NCBI GenBank assembly: GCA_032622095.1
Contig: CP136066.1
Coordinates: forward strand, 195,226,816-195,290,815
DNA: 64,000 bases
Direction of reading: 5' to 3'
DNA from: Siphonodentalium dalli
Taxonomy: Eukaryota > Mollusca > Scaphopoda > Gadilida > Siphonodentaliidae
Shown here: positions 25,901 through 37,813 of the stretch, in pieces
How positions within the stretch are numbered: position 1 is the stretch's first letter
Layout: each line of letters begins with the position of its first letter
The notes under the pieces: model-generated
Databases searched by the model: none
What the model was told of the DNA's origin: nothing
Seen by the model: the letters and a program-made list of their open reading frames with translations, nothing else
Position numbers and translations under genes: made by a program

Positions 25901-28900
25901 TGTTGATCCATTTGCGCCATCAAGAGTGGTGATTACTCCTTCGGCTGGGCTGGTGGTGGGCGCCTCCGATGAGCTCTTGGTATCGAGTGTGCTAACCGTA
26001 TCAACAACACTAATGGTTGAAGCCTCCGTTGTGCTCTTGGTAGCAGCTTTGATTACCACATCGGCCCGACTGGTGGTGAGTCCATCTGCTGTGGTTTTCG
26101 TATCAATGGCGGTTACTCTGTGGGCTGGGCTGGTGGTGTATCCCTCCGTTTTGCTCCTTGTATCAATGGTTGTTACTCTGTCAGCTTCACTGGTGGTGAG
26201 TCTATCTGTTGTGTTCTTTGCATCAATTGTGGTTACTACATCGCCCCGACTGGTGATGAGTACCTCTGATGTGCTCTTGGTATCAATGGTGCTTACTCTG
26301 TCAGCCAGACTGGTTGTGTGCCCTTCCAATTTGCTCTTTGTATCAATTGTGGTTACTACATCGGGGAGACTGGTGGTTAGTCCTTCGGTTTTGCTCTTTG
26401 TGTCAATTGTTGTTACTACATCGGGCAGACTGGTGGTTAGACCTTCGGTTGTGCTCTTTGTATCAATTGTGGTTACTACATCGGAGAGACTGGTGGTTAG
26501 TCCTTCGGTTTTACTCTTTGTATCAATTGTGGTTACTACATCGGAGAGACTAGTGGTTAGTCCTTCGGTTTTGCTCTTTGTATCAATTGTTGTTACTACA
26601 TCGGGCAGGCTGGTGGTTGGTCCTTCGGTTTTGCTCTTTGTATCAATTGTTGTTACTACATCGGGCAGACTGGTGGTTAGTCCTTCGGTTTTGCTCTTTG
26701 TATCAATTGTTGTTACTACATCGGGTAGACTGGTGGTTAGTCCTTCGGTTTTGCTCTTTGTATCAATTGTTGTTACTACATCGGGCAGGCTGGTGGTTGG
26801 TCCTTCGGTTTTGCTCTTTGTATCAATTGTTGTTACTACATCGGGTAGACTGGTGGTTAGTCCTTCGGTTTTGCTCTTTGTATCAATTGTTGTTACTGCA
26901 TCGGGCAGACTGGTGGTTATTCCTTCGGTTTTGCTCTTTGTATCAATTGTTGTTACTACATCGGGCAGGCTGGTGGTTGGTCCTTCGGTTTTGCTCTTTG
27001 TATCAATTGTTGTTACTACATCGGGCAGACTGGTGGTTAGTCCTTCGGTTTTGCTCTTTGTATCAATTGTTGTTACTACATCGGGTAGACTGGTGGTTAG
27101 TCCTTCGGTTTTGCTCTTTGTATCAATTGTTGTTACTGCATCGGGCAGACTGGTGGTTATTCCTTCGGTTTTGCTCTTTGTATCAATTGTTGTTACTACA
27201 TCGGGCAGGCTGGTGGTTGGTCCTTCGGTTTTGCTCTTTGTATCAATTGTTGTTACTACATCGGGCAGACTGGTGGTTATTCCTTCGGTTTTGCTCTTTG
27301 TATCAATTGTTGTTACTACATCGGGTAGACTGGTGGTTAGTCCTTCGGTTTTGCTCTTTGTATCAATTGTTGTTACTACATCGGGCAGGCTGGTGGTTGG
27401 TCCTTCGGTTTTGCTCTTTGTATCAATTGTTGTTACTACATCGGGCAGGCTGGTGGTTGGTCCTTCGGTTTTGCTCTTTGTATCAATTGTTGTTACTACA
27501 TCGGGCAGGCTGGTGGTTAGTCCTTCGGTTTTGCTCTTTGTATCAATTGTTGTTACTACATCGGGCAGACTGGTGGTTAGTCCTTCGGTTTTGCTCTTTG
27601 TATCAATTGTTGTTACTACATCGGGTAGACTGGTGGTTAGTCCTTCGGTTTTGCTCTTTGTATCAATTGTTGTTACTACATCGGGCAGGCTGGTGGTTAT
27701 TCCTTCGGTTTTGTTCTTTGTATCAATTGTTGTTACTGCATCGGGCAGACTGGTGGTTAGTCCTTCGGTTTTGCTCTTTGTTTCAATTGTTGTTACTACA
27801 TCGGGCAGGCTGGCGGTTAGTCCCTCTGTTGCGCTTTTTGTATCAATGGTGGTTACCACATCGGGCAGGCTGGTGGTTGGTCCTTCGGTTTTGCTCTTTG
27901 TATCGAATGCTGTTACTACATCGGGAAGAGTGGTGGTGGCTCCATCTGCTGCGCTCTTTGTATCAATTGTAGTTATTACATCGGGCAGACTTGTGGTGAG
28001 TCCCTCTGTTGCACTCTTTGTATGCATGGTGCTTAATCTGTCAGCCAGTCTGGTGGTGTGTCCTTCCGTTGTGCTCTTCGTATCAAGTGTGGTTACTACA
28101 TCAGCCAGACTGGTGGTCACTCCATCTATGCTCTTTGTGTGAATAGTCGTTACTACATCGGGAAGACTGGCAGTGAGTCCATCTTCTGTGCTCTTTGTTT
28201 CAACTGTGGTTACTACGTCACCCAGACTTGTAATGAGTTCCTCTGTTGCGCTCTTTGTATCAATGGTGCTTACTCTGCCAGCGAGACTGGTTGTAAATCC
28301 GTCAGTTTTGCTCTTTGTACCAATTGTGGTTACTCTATCGGCCAGACTGGTTGGTAGCGCCTCTGTTTTGCTCTTTGTGTCAATGGTGGTTATTTCATCG
28401 ACTGGGCTAGTGGTGCGTCCCTCTGCTGTGCTCTTTAACTCAACGGTGGTTACTATGCCAGCAAACCTGGTGGTGATGTCTTCTGCTGTGCGCTTTGTAT
28501 CAATTGTGGTTGCTCTGTCAACCAGACTGGTGGAGAGTCCCTCCGCTGAGGTTTTTGTACCAATGGTGGTTGATCTATCTCCCAGACTGGTGGTGTTTTT
28601 CTCTGCTGCGATATTTGTACCAACGGTAGTTATAACATCAGCCAGACTGGAGGTACGTCCCTTCGTTGAGGTCTTTGTATCCAGAGTGGTTACTAAATCG
28701 GCCAGACTGGTAGTGATTCCCCCTACTGTGCTATGTTTATCAACTGTGGTTACTTTGTCGGCCAGACTGGTGCTTTGTCCCCCCGTTGTGGTCTTTGTAC
28801 CAATGGTGGTTGATATATCGGCCATACTGGTTGTGGATGCCTTCATTGTGCTCGTAATTTGAACTGTTACTCTGTCGGCTGGGCTGGTGGTGGGCGCGTC

Positions 28901-29145
28901 CGTTGTGCGCTTAATGTGAAGTGTGATTGTTCTGTTGGCTGGGCTGGTGATTGGTACATCTGATGTGCTCATTGTACGAATTGTGCTTACTTTATCGGCC
29001 AGGTCAGTGGTGGGAGTGTCCGTTCTATCAGTTATATAAGCTGAGGACGTGGTGCCAGCTATATGTGAGGTGTGTGTTCTGGTATCTTGCGCCCATGCTA
29101 TTGTTGTCGGCATTTCTGGTGTGATGTTCGTGCCATTGCAGGTCC
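19960..29145 (-). CDS. Exon 21: 9.2-kb mucin-like Thr/Ser tandem-repeat exon
   Basis: A 9186-nt phase 1-1 exon, open throughout, about 3060 residues. It begins T-C-N-G-T-N-I-T like the other Ser/Thr segments, and that Cys is the only one I see. About 1050 residues follow as 20-residue units (consensus T-T-S-L-P-D-V-V-T-T-I-D-T-K-S-K-T-E-G), 60 nt each and almost identical between 26341 and 27780. The remaining about 2000 residues are more diverged units of about 19 residues of the type T-E-T-T-K-A-S-T-T-G-T-P-x-D-V-T-x-D-I. Thr and Ser dominate, as in O-glycosylated mucin stalks, but Pro is sparse and each unit carries Asp/Glu and Lys. Donor gttagt. No SEA or other globular domain is visible before the membrane span. 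Confidence 0.93.
25930..29040 (-). repeat. 60-bp coding minisatellite inside exon 21
   Basis: Sixty-base units in exact register, about 50 in all. The 24 between 26341 and 27780 differ at only a few positions; units on both sides are diverged. Because 60 is a multiple of 3 and the unit has few stops in other frames, long spurious antisense reading frames appear over this stretch. Confidence 0.95.
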
Positions 29146-29462
29146 CTGTTAAAATAATAAATGGCAATTAAACTAATTATTGTAGCTAGTTTATAGGAAG
29201 GCCTGTGTCTGCCCCAAACGAAAATGTACGCTATATTATACTGGTTTATGGGGGTTTGAATTATATATGTTCATGTCTGTCCAATATATTAATGAGCGCT
29301 TTCGCGAATAAAAGAACATTTCGAAAAAAATTAATAGGACTAGCTTTGAGCAAGAATAACGAAAACAGTCCGATAAAGTTGAGGACGACATCGCGATATC
29401 TTCCAATACACAGATATGAACGTGTCTCTATCTGTTGTTTATGCATGTAGATATCCACTCAC

Positions 29463-29765
29463 ATAGACTAAAATCTGATTTGCGACAATCATTCGGCATG
29501 GTAGGATCAGCCCAGAATTCCTGTTCCGTCACTTCCCTGTAGCCAGCTGGACACTGACACACGCTTTGTGTGCACGTCCCGGGGAACACACAGTAACCAG
29601 TCGTCGCACAGTTTTCACCGATAAGATTTTCAAATATCAGGCGACATCGGCCATCATCGGAAGGGACGTAGAAACCCGAACATTGACAGGTTCCACCCGT
29701 GCAGACAGCGTAATTCGAGAGGCAAGTAGCCACGCCTTCTCCACATGGCTCTCCCGTCCGGGCAG
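29463..29765 (-). CDS. Exon 20: 12-Cys double EB/EGF-like module, unit 8
   Basis: A 303-nt phase 1-1 exon, the last Cys-rich module before the stalk. Donor gtgagt ends the exon on T, which joined to the GG of exon 21 makes Trp immediately before T-C-N-G. The intron to exon 21 is the shortest of the series (317 bp). Confidence 0.9.
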
Positions 29766-30315
29766 CTGTAGCGAGAAAAGTACATAAAGATTGGATACGA
29801 TTTTCCTTGAAAACGACATATTGTCCACAAGCGACATACGAAACTACAGACGGCTCTCCTTTTTTGTTTTGGTATTTATTTTAACATATCCGCACCAAAA
29901 CTATATCAAATATTTCATGTTTTATTGACAAAATTTGGTTCACAATGGCAATATTACTGGTTTAATTTCAGGACTGATGATTAATCGTCTGTTTAATTGA
30001 TATTTTCTGAGAAGTTGGTGTTTTGAGTACATGGGTAGGAACTTTGCCAATGTCAATAAGCCAAAGCGGTTTTGATTTTTAATTTGTTTAAGGCATATAT
30101 ACACGTTTGTCTGGCTGCTGCACATCGCCCACTATAAATGACATGGATTACATATGTGTATTAATGTTCCTCTGCTATATTTTATGTTACGCAACAAAAG
30201 TGTATTGCGTGTCAAGGAGATTTGTGTCTGAAATTTTATTGAATGTATTCCATGATGTTGGCTCACCTTTGTTGCACATTGTGCCAACCATGGCTTGCAT
30301 CTCGCATAATCTTAC

Positions 30316-30597
30316 CTTTGCCACACGCAGAGAAGTTTTTATTGGCAATATACCCAACGTCACACAAGCAGACCATGCCGCCACATGAGTATGGCATGCA
30401 TGAAGAGAATAACGGGCATTCTGAGTCAGATTTACATTCCTTATATAGCGCGGGTGGTGTCGTCGGCGCCGGAGACTTCATTATGACGTCAGGTGGAGTC
30501 GTAAATGCGATAGTGGATTCTATATACGTTGGTTCAGTTGTCACAAATGGCGACGGCGTTTCAGCACCGGTGGTGATGTTGGTGCCGTTACATGTCC
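30316..30597 (-). CDS. Exon 19: fused Ser/Thr segment plus EB/EGF-like module, unit 8
   Basis: A 282-nt phase 1-1 exon, the copy nearest the mucin exon. It differs from exon 17 at a handful of codons, for example C-G-G-M-V-C in place of C-D-G-M-V-C. It starts T-C-N-G-T-N-I-T. Donor gtaaga. Confidence 0.9.
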
Positions 30598-31143
30598 CTG
30601 GAAAACACAATGAAGGCTTCGTGTAACTCAGCTACTGATAATGATCATGCAAGAACTGGAGAAGCACTATACTCACAAAAACCATATCCAAATTTGCAGC
30701 AATTGTTCGACATTCCTTATCGCCATAGTAGCCATAACAATTCTTCAGAAATGGGGCATATATTAAGAGAGGTAAACGTAATTTTGGCCAGAAGTGTTCA
30801 GGCTCCAGGCCTTCAATTAAAACAACAACAAAATGTCCTTTTTGATACTTCCATTGGCTTTGTTACACTACAATTCGAGAAACTGACACATACACTAAAT
30901 ATACAGGTAAGTTAACCAAATAGTCCCATTTTCTAAATAATGCTGACTCTAAATTATTACAAATATATAGAATAAATTGATAAAATAAAAGTACATAACA
31001 AACAGAGACGCCTTATGTGACGCACAGTTCGTCCCCAAAGTGCCACTTTATACATTAGGAGCAGAATTAAAATTTAAAACAGGTTTAGCAAAAACTGTAT
31101 GGACACCTGAATAAATCTTAAATTAATAGCATTATGAACCTAC

Positions 31144-31446
31144 ACAGACTAAAATCAGATTTCCGGCAGTCGTTCGGCATGGTAGGATCAGCCCAGAATT
31201 CCTGTTCCGTCACTTCTCTGTAGCCAGCAGGACACTGACACACGCTTTGTGTGCACGTCCCGGGAAACACACAGTAACCAGTCGTCGCACAGTTTTCCCC
31301 AATAAGATTTTCAAATATCAGGCGACATCGGCCATCATCGGAAGGGACGTAGAAACCCGAACATTGACATGTTGCGTCCGTGCAGACGGCATAGTTTGAG
31401 AGACATGTAGCGACACCGTCACCACATGGCTCGCCTGTTCTGGCGG
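31144..31446 (-). CDS. Exon 18: 12-Cys double EB/EGF-like module, unit 7
   Basis: A 303-nt phase 1-1 exon almost identical to exons 16 and 20, with C-T-D-A-T-C-Q-C where exon 20 has C-T-G-G-T-C-Q-C. The donor reads gtaggt. All twelve Cys are kept. Confidence 0.9.
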
Positions 31447-32550
31447 CTGAAATGAGCAAACGACAAATACATTTAACCATGCGATCACCTAAAAAGGAAT
31501 GTTATAATTATATATGTATGGTTTATATTGAAGGTATTGCCAAACAATCCGCTGGAACTGTTCAGGTGCTCAAGGCGACTATACTTGTGCCCGATGTAGT
31601 TATTTTTACAAATGTTGGATAAAAATTTACAAGACAAAATCCCATTCTTCTATACACATCAGGGCTCGTATTCACCAACTGGGTTTATATATAGTCCAGG
31701 TAGTTTATACCGGACGAGGCTCAACGCGAAGCTATCTGAGGTCGTCGATCGATCATGAATTAGCCACAATTGTTGATGGTCTTCGCACGAAGCAGTATAC
31801 ATGCTGTGGTTTAATTAAATTATTGGCAGCGTTTTTTATACTAACGTCCACATTTTTTAACATAAAGAGACGGGTGTATTTACCAACCCAATTCAGTCTG
31901 AGTATCTTCCACAATGAGCGGATCTATCGCATATAAGTCGCGTGCATCCGTATTTACTTCCGTAAATATTTGTGAAATATGCTATAATATGTATTGTTCT
32001 GGTCATCTTTGAGTGTCAGTCTGAGGCTGGATGTGAACAATTAGCTATAGTTTAATGGATTGTCTCGAGATTAAGCGTGAATGGCGTAAGCCTTTTCGGT
32101 ATAACATTTTGAAGTAAATGTTACTTGTAAAGCATTATATATAGAAGGGACCAACTCAAGAGGAACGTAAGTAACTATGGTGGAGTTCTTGTTAACTTGC
32201 GTTCAACCGCTACCGAATACAATACCAAGTTTATCAAATAAACAGTTGTTGAATACCAGCCGACTTGTATGTCGACAGCGGATATTATATCGTTACCGTT
32301 ACTTATATACAGCCACTTCAAAATTAAAAAGAAATAATCAGATTATACTATTTACCCACGTTCTTTATGGCAATATTTTTTGTTAAATTAAGTCGACAAG
32401 ACTTAGTAGTTATTAACCTGTACGCATAGTGTGAATTCTGTGCTGTTTTGTATTTTTCAATCACGTTTTATTTAAGGATTGACAATTTGACATTCAAAAT
32501 TAAATCATGAAAAAATTATGCTAACTGTACATTTATCTCGCATATCTTAC

Positions 32551-32832
32551 CTTTCCCACATGCAGAAAAGTTTTTATTGGCAATATAACCTACATCACAT
32601 AGACAGACCATACCATCACATGAGAACGGCATGCATGAAGAGAATAGCGGGCATTCTGAGTCAGATTTACATTCCTTATATAGAGCGGGTGGCGTCGTCG
32701 GCGCCGGGGACTTCAATATGACGTCAGATGGAGTCGTAAATGCGATGCTGGATTCTATATACGTTGGTTCAGTCGTTACAAATGGCGACGGAGTTTCAGC
32801 ACCGGCGGTGATGTGGGTGCCATTACACGTCC
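32551..32832 (-). CDS. Exon 17: fused Ser/Thr segment plus EB/EGF-like module, unit 7
   Basis: A 282-nt phase 1-1 exon, nearly identical to exon 19. It starts T-C-N-G-T-H-I-T, then a linker with P-S-P-F-V-T-T-E-P and A-P-T-T-P-P-A-L, then the 7-Cys module with C-M-P-F-S-C-D-G-M-V-C-L-C. Donor gtaaga. Confidence 0.9.
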
Positions 32833-32869
32833 CTGGAAGAATGTGAAGAATGCATTACACATGTATACC

Positions 32870-33075
32870 GTGCCAGCACGAAGAAGTGGTATATTGAGAT
32901 GCGCCTTTATTGCGATATTGAGCGCGCTTAATTTCGAAAGGGGCGCGATTATAGCGAATATGTCGCGCTTATTATTGCGATATTGAGCGCAGAATATTGA
33001 GATATTAAGTGCGCATTGTCGCAATATTGAGCGCAACAACATTACATACAGACCCGATAGTGATATATTCATATT
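32870..33075. repeat. GCGC-rich dispersed repeat, inverted copy
   Basis: Reverse complement of the repeat at 15541-15730, with the words attgagcgc and gcgcgattatagcg. It begins about 40 bp upstream of the exon 17 acceptor. Confidence 0.6.
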
Positions 33076-33596
33076 AGATCAATACTGTGCATATAGTGTA
33101 CATGTAGTGTACATATAGTATACAAGTAGTATTTACAACTATAATTATATACCAATCTGAAACATTGTCACCATTTATGCCAAACAATATATAAGAAGCT
33201 ATAATTTGCTTTAAATGTCACAATTTGAGCGCAAGATGTCGCAATATTAAGCGCGCGATATCGCCTCAATCTAAATCTATTAATTTCTTGCTTATATTAT
33301 AATGACACTGTGTTAGTAAGTTCGTAAAATACGTATATACGGACTTTATATACTTTTAAGAGACGCGTCGGAGTAAATAATTATATAACTCTCCACATTA
33401 CTACTCGAAAGCTCTGTATTACTACCAGCCATGTATCTGGAGAAATCTAGCACCGAGTGCTCACTATTGGTACATGTGCATGCTGTAGATCAAGCAAGAA
33501 AGAGTGACATTTGTGGCCGTTGTTCGACATTTCCTGTCTCAATTTCATCTATTAACAATCTTCTGAAATTTGGCTCAAATTAATATGGATAAGGTA

Positions 33597-33995
33597 GATC
33601 ATGCCATGAATCTCTACTCTGGCTAACGCCCGTAGAGATCATATTCCAAGGGAATATATCTCTTTGTTATTATCTCTTTCTTAATAATGTACTTCACTGT
33701 AGGTGAAAGTCCCAACTCGAAATTTCACGATTTAAGTGACTTTGTGAGCGATTTTGCTTTGCGTTTCTTACAATTATGGAACCTTTTCCTGGGTAATTAA
33801 ATCAATGTTTATTGCGATATCGGCTCACAAAAGTCACAGAAAACATGCAATTTCGAGTTGGGGCCTTCACATATAGTGAATTACACTATTATGGAACAGA
33901 TAATCACTAAGAAATATATTCCCCGTGTCATTTTTTTGACTGGTGGAATATATTCTCTACGGGCGGTAGCCATAGTAGAGATTCATGGCATGATC
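33597..33995. mobile_element. Foldback MITE, GATCATGCC family, copy 2
   Basis: Ends gatcatgccatgaatctcta and the mirrored tagagattcatggcatgatc. The interior shares ttaataatgtacttcactg and cccaactcgaaatttcacga with copy 3 but lacks the gttttgacaggg arms, so it is an internally deleted form. Confidence 0.7.
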
Positions 33996-34049
33996 TACGG
34001 ATACGGAAACCATGCTTTCATTTTAGTACAAATAGTACACTGTACTTAC

Positions 34050-34352
34050 ACAGACTAAAATCCGACTTGCGGCAATCATTCGGCATGGTAGGATCAGCCC
34101 AGAATTCCTGTTCCGTCACTTCCCTGTAGCCAGCTGGACACTGACACACGCTTTGTGTGCACGTCCCGGGGAACACACAGTAACCAGTCGTCGCACAGTT
34201 TTCCCCAATAAGATTTTCAAATATCAGGCGACATCGGCCATCATCGGAAGGGACGTAGAAGCCCGAACATTGGCATGTTCCGTCCGTGCAGTCAGCGTAG
34301 TTTGAGAGACATGTAGCGACACCATCGCCACATGGCTCGCCTGTCCTGGCAG
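34050..34352 (-). CDS. Exon 16: 12-Cys double EB/EGF-like module, unit 6
   Basis: A 303-nt phase 1-1 exon, nearly identical at base level to exons 18 and 20. Core: F-Y-V-P-S-D-D-G-R-C-R-L-I-F-E-N-L-I-G-E-N-C. End: F-W-A-D-P-T-M-P-N-D-C-R-K-S-D-F-S-L. Acceptor ttcag, donor gtaagt. Confidence 0.9.
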
Positions 34353-34727
34353 CTGAAATCAGATGATGACGATGAATACAGACTACACGAGCCAGATGGT
34401 TCTCCTGCCCCATGGAATATGTTATCGTGGACGCCCTATAGAGGGTACCGTTAGAACAAACCTATTCTATTTCACGAACCAATTATTTTTTTTTTCTGTA
34501 GGTCGTTTTCAATTGGCACACGCTATTATTACGTTTCATTAAAATCACACATGCATTGCAGTTTATATATTTACGAGTCCCAATCTATGTATATTACTTA
34601 CTGGCGCTGTGTTTGGGGAATATTAAAGTCTTCAAATGATGACTTCAAAAGAGTTTCGTGGAAATGGTTGTTCTTGCTCGTTTTGTTATTGCTGCTGCTG
34701 TTTTCAGTTACAGATGCATAATCCGAA

Positions 34728-35135
34728 TTAACGCTCGCAAATTACTATTTCGTTGGCTTCGGGGGTAAAAATTATTTGATTCGAGTCGAGGTACCCAAAG
34801 CTCAGAGTGATCAGATATCGATGTTTGAAATATATTATTTTGCACCACGGGTAATTATAGTGGCCCAGTAAACAGTCCACGAGAAGACGGCCTCGTACCA
34901 ATTGCGGATGAAGATGGATAACTCTAAAATCAAGTGGCTTTTTCAGAATTTGAAAAACCGGCAAAATTTCGTTGAACAAATGATAAATAACAGGTTTTGG
35001 GCATCTTGTCCTAAGGTGGACCGTGGTTAGCATTGTTTTTTGTGCAATTACTCGAATCTGATAACTGAAGCGGCATTTTTTTTTTTAATTGTTGTTGTTG
35101 TTGGAATCTGATGATATGGGGACCAACGCATCGGA
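34728..35135. repeat. Dispersed repeat (inverted copy at 37870-38140, fragment at 6245-6350)
   Basis: Shared words include gaagcggcatttt, ttgttgttgttggaatctga, aagtggctttttcag and ccggcaaaatt. The copy at 37870-38140 is reversed, so the two flank exons 14-16 as inverted repeats. Confidence 0.55.
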
Positions 35136-35815
35136 CAGAGTACCTTTAAACATATTTTGTATTGACAGTACAAGACATATAACACACTATGTATATATTA
35201 GGGCACAAGTGCTGGCCACTTAGGATTGCCCCGCTACGAAATATAAAGCAAATGAAATACGTGGCAATAAATGATAAGTTTAACGATTGAGCGTGCATAC
35301 GAGTAAATAAAGTGGGCGCAAAATTGCACATGCAAAAAGAACTAAAAGATGTCTTATCTCTTCTCGGAATTGCTTGCTTCGGCAACATCAGTATTTCTAT
35401 ACTTTTGACTACTTTTTTGCAATGTTATATATACCAGAAAAACAGAGGTGCAATCGTTCGTTAAACAAATTAATCTCTTTAATGACATGTTTAAAAGTCC
35501 AAAGTATGCTGTTGTTATTTCTGCTGCTGTTGTTAAACAAATATGGAATAATAATGGCTATGTATGTTTTATTTAGAGTGTTAATTTGTATTATTTTATT
35601 TTATTATTAATTGTTAAAGGTACTTCTTGTCGACAGCGGGCTTCATAATATATAATAACATTTCATGAACACATGGCTATACAGAAGTTCCAAGAGTTGC
35701 TAAGTCCATAAACCATAGTCTGAATGCTGAGCTGACACTTCCATTTCTAAAGTGGATTAGGATTTTAAATGGATTCATTAACGTGTAACATGACTTGTAT
35801 CTCGCATAATCTTAC

Positions 35816-36052
35816 CTTTGCCACACGCAGAGAAGTTTTTATTGGCAATATACCCGACGTCACATAAGCAGACCGTGCCGTCACAGGAGTACGGCATGCA
35901 TGAAGAGAATAGCGGGCAGTCTGAGTCAGATTTACATTCCTTATATAGAGTCGGTGGCGTAGTGGGTGCCGGAGACTTCATGACGTCAGTTGGAACCGTT
36001 GTTGTAAGTTCTGATGTTTCTATTGACGTGATGTTCGTACCGTTACACGTCC
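35816..36052 (-). CDS. Exon 15: fused Ser/Thr segment plus EB/EGF-like module, unit 6
   Basis: A 237-nt phase 1-1 exon, the shortest fused exon because its Thr-rich linker is 15 residues shorter than in exons 17 and 19. It starts T-C-N-G-T-N-I-T and carries K-E-C-K-S-D-S-D-C-P-L-F-S-S-C. The donor and adjacent intron bases match those after exons 17 and 19, which suggests a shared duplication. Confidence 0.88.
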
Positions 36053-36120
36053 CTGGAAGAATTGATTGAATATCTCAGTTGCACGCAATTTCTGTACACT
36101 GTTAGAAATTCCTGTCTTAA

Positions 36121-36512
36121 CCCTTTACCCAACAAACCGGCCAAAACCGGCCAAATAAAGCTTCAACAGCCTAAAATATCTTCGGTCTGTCTCAATAGAA
36201 CCATACAAATATGGATATCATTGGAACCGTCTCCTTGACCACATTGTGATAGTTACAGTTATGCCCTGTGCCAATGCATTCTCTTATATATGCGAGTCGA
36301 CCATAGGTCGCCTCGCATATATAAGAGAATGCATTGGCCTAAAAAAAATCTTTTTTTAACACTTTTTACCATTTTTTCTTACATTCTTTAACAATTTTAT
36401 AATTTTTAATGTGTTAAGCCAATGCATTCTCTTATATATGCGAGGCGACCTATGGTCGACTCGCATATATAAGAGAATGCATTGGCACAGGGCCCTTCTG
36501 TTGGGTAAAGGG
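36121..36512. mobile_element. piggyBac-type MITE, copy 1
   Basis: TTAA at 36117-36120 and 36513-36516. Ends CCCTTTACCCAACA and TGTTGGGTAAAGGG. Contains two oppositely oriented 67-bp hairpins (36271-36337 and 36419-36485) and short ccggccaaaa repeats at one end. 392 bp, non-coding. Confidence 0.85.
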
Positions 36513-37510
36513 TTAAATAGGACCATGCAGCTTTAAGAGAAATTCACGGTAGAAATTGTGTCGTAACTGAAGGAACATTGTCTTACGGTGGTATACAACA
36601 CATGATCGCATGTGAATCGGTTTTTATCTTGTACAATACAGAGCGACAGCAGCAATTGTTTCAAAACCGGGTTTTAACAGTGTATATTATTTCCATACAA
36701 ACTTCAAATAGGCCTGTCGTGGGAACAGAATAAAAGTCGTGTAGATGTGCATTTTGTCAATATTTTCTTCGTTTTGGCCACCTAGTTACCTCGAGCGAAA
36801 TGGACGATGGCATAGGTAGATGACAGGCGATTTGTCTCATGTGTGCACATTGCGTGAAAGCCCAAATTAATGTGTTTGTAACCCGTGATTGTATAGTGCA
36901 CAAGTAGTCAGAAGGTAAGTCTGAAATCTCAGTTACTTAAAGACATATTATGTACTTGTTCGGGTGCACGAAACTGATAAGTTATAATTCAGGCACTATT
37001 AAAACTGGCGGAATGTAACATTCTACTAACATCGCCGAAAATTTAAAGCAAATCGATCGTACCAATTCATAGAAAACATCGTCAGACCTACGCTCAATTG
37101 TAAATATTTACTACTCGATTAGGGACGCATCTGTCGGCGATAAACTAACGAAAACTATTTCGCCACCGAGAGTCACTGCATTTAATTCACATATAATAAT
37201 GACGGTGTGTGTTGTCAATATGGATATACTATTTGTAAAAATTCCTACTTTGAACAATATTATTCTCCATTTCTATTTGATTACCATATCGGAGTGTTTC
37301 ACATCACTTTAAATAATGTCCAACCATAAAGGAGTATATATATCAGGTTGGGAGTTTCCGACAACTGGAAAGTTTTAACCTTCAGATGGACAACTCTCAC
37401 AGTCTCACTCAAGGGGTGCGTAATGTTTCTTTGGCCTCCATGTAATGTGGGCTTAGTTGGACAACCCCAAACAAAAAGAGTCAAACCACGTCATCGGCGT
37501 CTCTACTCAC

Positions 37511-37813
37511 ATATACTGAAGTCTGATTTTCGACAATCATTCGGGATGGTAGGATCGGCCCAGAATTCCCGTTCCGTCACGACTCTATAAGTAGCAGGGC
37601 ACTGACACAAGCTCTCTGTGCATGTTCCAGGGAAGATACAGGAACCAGTGTCAGCACAGTTTTCGCCGATCAAATGTTCGAAGATCAAACGGCAGCGGCC
37701 ATCTTCAGAAGGTATGTAGAACCCGGAACACTGACACATACCATCGGTACAATCAGCGTAATTCGAGAGGCAGGTAGCAACGCCCTCTCCACATGGCTCT
37801 CCATTCCTTGCAG
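37511..37813 (-). CDS. Exon 14: 12-Cys double EB/EGF-like module, unit 5
   Basis: A 303-nt phase 1-1 exon with A-A-R-N-G-E-P-C-G-E-G, F-Y-I-P-S-E-D-G-R-C-R-L-I-F-E-H and the usual D-P-T-I-P-N-D-C-R-K-S-D-F end. Donor gtgagt. Clearly related to exons 16, 18 and 20 but less similar to them than they are to each other. Confidence 0.88.

Noticed and set aside
25812-28142. Long plus-strand open frames opposite the mucin exon (776 and 464 codons)
   Set aside because: They follow from the 60-bp period, which is a multiple of 3 and lacks stops in those frames. The minus-strand frame is open for 9 kb, has splice sites and starts with the conserved T-C-N-G.
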